NCBI GenBank assembly: GCA_030248135.1
Contig: JASANC010002121.1
Location: forward strand, 186,001 to 250,000
DNA from: Theristus sp. LFF4_11
Lineage: Eukaryota; Nematoda; Chromadorea; Monhysterida; Xyalidae
Direction of reading: 5' to 3'
DNA: 64,000 nt
Below are positions 61,376 to 64,000 of this stretch, piece by piece. The stretch's first letter is position 1, and each line of letters begins with the position of its first letter. The notes under the pieces are model-generated. The model worked only from the letters and a program-made list of their open reading frames with translations, did not search any database and was not told where the DNA came from. Made by a program: the position numbers and the translations under genes.

Positions 61376-62087
61376 GGGTTGTTAAAAAAAACAAAAATCG
61401 TCATTTTTGTTTTTTTTTTAAATTTTTTTTTAAAAAAAAAATTCAAAAATCAAAGTTGTGCTAAATCAATCAGGGAGTCCGAAGAACCACATATGATATG
61501 CAAGCGCCTCCCGAATGACACCCGTATGGCGGAACTTTGCAGATTTTGTTTTGGTGACCTCAATTACCCCTTTTCCAAACCGTCACCATGCCTCTTCTTG
61601 TGTTTTGACCTCCAAAACGTCACTAATTGTCCCCAGCTAAGCTAATGCTAAAGTGAAGACAAACATACCGCCTTGAAATTCGATCAATTCTTCTGATGGT
61701 GTCGCGACGACACGACACGAAGCAGCAACCAGACAACGTAGCGCTTGCAAACGGTGCAGCGAGCACAATCGGACGCTCTGCGAGGCTAATCGTCACCTTA
61801 TCTGCATCGGAAATGGTAGGCTAAGCTTTGGGACGCTCAAAAACTTCATCGCAGATGTTGTCGAAGCCTAAAATCAGTCGGTAAAACGGCCCAAAATCGA
61901 CTGCTAAAGGTTTTACGAGGTATAATCAAAGAAAATTTTTGTTGAACTTTCGAAAAATTGTGCCAAAATTGAGGTTTTCAGAGCATATTAGAGGAAAAAT
62001 TTTCGAATTTTTTTTTTCAAAAAAGTCGGCATTTTTGTTTTTTTTTAATCTTTTAAAAAAAAAAATTTCATTTTTGTTTAACAACCC
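61376..62087. mobile_element. GGGTTGTTAAA TIR element, copy 2 (712 bp)
   Basis: It starts GGGTTGTTAAAAAAAAC and ends GTTTAACAACCC followed by TA. It is inverted relative to copy 3, which begins 22 bases later. On the - strand it carries the frame containing NICDEVFERPKA, with a stop replacing the next Trp. Confidence 0.8.
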
Positions 62088-62108
62088 TAGTACACACCCC
62101 CCCAGATA

Positions 62109-62830
62109 GGGTTGTTAAACAAAAATGAATTTTTTTTTTTAAAAAAAAAAGTGATTAAAAAAAAAACAAAAATGCCGATTTTTTTTTTAAAAATTCGAAA
62201 AATTTTCCTCTAATATGCTCTGAAAACCTCAATTTTGGCACAATTTTTCGAAAGTTCAACAAAAATTTTCTTTGATTATACCTCGTAAAACCTTTAGCAG
62301 TCGATTTTGGACCGTTTTACCGACTGATTTTACGCTTCGACAACATCTGCGATGAAGTTTTTGAGCGTCCCAAAGCTTGGCCTACCATTTCCGATGCAGA
62401 TAAGGTGACGATTCGCCTCGCAAAGCGTCCGGTTGTGCTCGCTGCTCCGTTTGCAAGCGCTACGTTGTCTGGTTGCTGCTTCGTGTCGTGTCGTCGCGAC
62501 ACCATCAGAAGAATTGATCGAATTTCAAGGCGGTATGTTTGTCTTCACTTTAGCATTAGTTTAGCTGGGGACAATTAGTGACGTTTTAGAGGTCAAAACA
62601 CAAGAAGAGGCATGGTGACGGTTTGGAAAAGGGGTAATTGAGGTCACCAAAACAAAATCTGCAAAGTTCCGTCATATGGGAGTCATTCGGGAGGCGCTTG
62701 CATATCATATGTGGTTCTTCGGACTTCCTGATTGATTTAGCACAACTTTGATTTTTAAAATTTTTTTTTAAAAAAAAAATTTTTTTTTTAAAAAAACAAA
62801 AATGACGATTTTTGTTTTTTTTAACAACCC
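62109..62830. mobile_element. GGGTTGTTAAA TIR element, copy 3 (722 bp, TA-flanked)
   Basis: TA|GGGTTGTTAAAC ... TTTAACAACCC|TA. Its + strand holds an open frame through NICDEVFERPKAWPTISDAD and KVTIRLAKRPVVLAAPF. The same peptide is readable in the fragment at 62880-63060. No transposase motif was recognised. Confidence 0.82.
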
Positions 62831-62839
62831 TACCCCCAG

Positions 62840-64000
62840 AGCACCAGAGACCGTCGGGTGGGGGGGGGGGGGGGGGCCGGCACTTTTAGGCACTTTTTAG
62901 CAGTCGATTTTGGGCCGTTTTACCGACTGATTTTAGGCTACGACAACATCTGCGATGAAGTTTTTGAGCGTCCCAAAGCTTGGCCTACCATTTCCGATGC
63001 AGATAAGGTGACGATTCGCCTCGCAGAGCGTCCGATTGTGCTCGCTGCTCCGTTTGCAACAGTACCGTGGGCGGGGGGGGGTGGGGGGGGTACACCCCCC
63101 AGTACCGAAAGACGAGGGGGGGGGGGCGGGGGGGCCCAACACCCCCCCAGAGCACCCGAGACCTCCGCGTGGGGGGGGGGGGGGTGGGGGGGGTCCCGCG
63201 CCACCAACCCCCCAAAACCTGACAATGGAACATCCACACCCCCCCCCCCCCCTCGAAATTTGCTAAACACCCCCCCACCCCCCCCCCCTAGATGGACCTA
63301 AGTAACAGTGACACCCCCCAAAAATTTTCTCGGACCACCCAAAAATCATGAATTTTTGCTCAAAAATCATGATTTTTTGTCTTTAAAGACCATAATATAA
63401 GCTAAATATATGATAACTTGACATTCTTCATTGTAATTTCAAAGATTTTGCAGCAAAATTTAGTGTTTTTCCTTCAAAATTTAAGCGAAAAAATCTCATG
63501 GGTGGGGTGGGGGGTGTGCACCCCCCCCAGAAAATTTTCTACAATAGTGCACCCCCCCCATGGCCCACGCCTGGGGGGGGTGTCACTGTACCATGACTGA
63601 CACCCCCCCAAGGCAAAATTTTCGGCCCCCCCCCCCCCCCACGTGACGACACCCCCCCCCTCGAAAATTTGCTTTCGCCTTCGGTACTGACACCCCCCCA
63701 GAGCACCCGAGACCGTCGGGTGGGGGGGTGGGGGGGGCACCGTGCCACCCCCCCCTAAATCCGGGCACCCCCCCCATCGGACCCCCCCCCTCGAAAATTT
63801 GGCCGACACCCTCCCACACCCCCCATGAAATTTTGTCTGGCGGAGACCCCCCCCCCCCCCCAAAATTTTCTGCACACCCTAAATTTTTTTTCGAAAATCA
63901 TGATTTTTTGTCCATAAAGTCCATAATATAAGCTGAATATATGATAACTTGACCATCTTCATTGTAATTTCAAAGATTTTGCAGCAAAATTTAGCGTTTT
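62840..64000. repeat. Second poly-G/poly-C module mosaic (continues past the window)
   Basis: Same modules as 12.6-19.3 kb: CAGTACCG borders at 63060 and 63685, GTCACTGTACCATGACTGAC at 63582, and AT linkers at 63410 and 63945. A fragment of the GGGTTGTTAAA element's interior (62880-63060) is embedded in it. Confidence 0.85.

Overview
The window looks like gene-dense euchromatin of a nematode. The genes are split by many small spliceosomal introns. The content is a nematode-type DMSR/Srw peptide GPCR, three cuticlin-like proteins that join a von Willebrand A (vWA) domain to a zona pellucida (ZP) domain as C. elegans CUT-6 does, a gustatory-receptor/LITE-1-type receptor, twinfilin and the sidekick/RIG-4 adhesion receptor. 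The species cannot be named from the sequence. Exon models were built by hand from splice signals, reading-frame phase and paralogue or family alignment. In every model the exons sum to a multiple of three and the phases agree at each junction.

Layout. 1-336 is the 3' end of a decayed DDE transposase. 2275-4082 (+) is a 7TM receptor. 4852-33358 (+) is a tandem array of three vWA-ZP-furin site-TM genes (A 4852-8233, B 9199-24296, C 26451-33358). 33611-35709 (-) is a gustatory-receptor-like 7TM gene, tail to tail with copy C. 37033-39601 (-) is twinfilin. 42459-59229 (-) is a complete 35-exon sidekick gene (about 2263 aa: 6 Ig, 13 FN3, one TM, PDZ-ligand tail). 59245-64000 is repeats.

Mobile DNA. 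The introns of the array and of sidekick hold most of the mobile DNA. Gene B carries a 10.6 kb intron with a 6.7 kb mosaic of poly-G/poly-C modules, TA-flanked terminal-inverted-repeat (TIR) elements and a tRNA-derived SINE. Gene C carries a 3.2 kb foldback bounded by TTAA, whose right arm was later hit by a 451 bp TA-flanked MITE. The left arm preserves the empty site. A second foldback made of GGCCGGAA minisatellite arms lies directly upstream of sidekick. The same G/C modules and TIR elements recur at 61.2-64 kb.

Biology. The three vWA-ZP proteins would be secreted or membrane-tethered, cut at a dibasic site and polymerised into extracellular matrix (cuticle or glia). Twinfilin is an actin-monomer and capping regulator. 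Sidekick is a synaptic or junctional homophilic adhesion protein. The two receptors are chemosensory or peptidergic. Apart from the vWA-ZP array there is no sign that the genes form one pathway. The most unusual content is the architecture of the intronic repeats.
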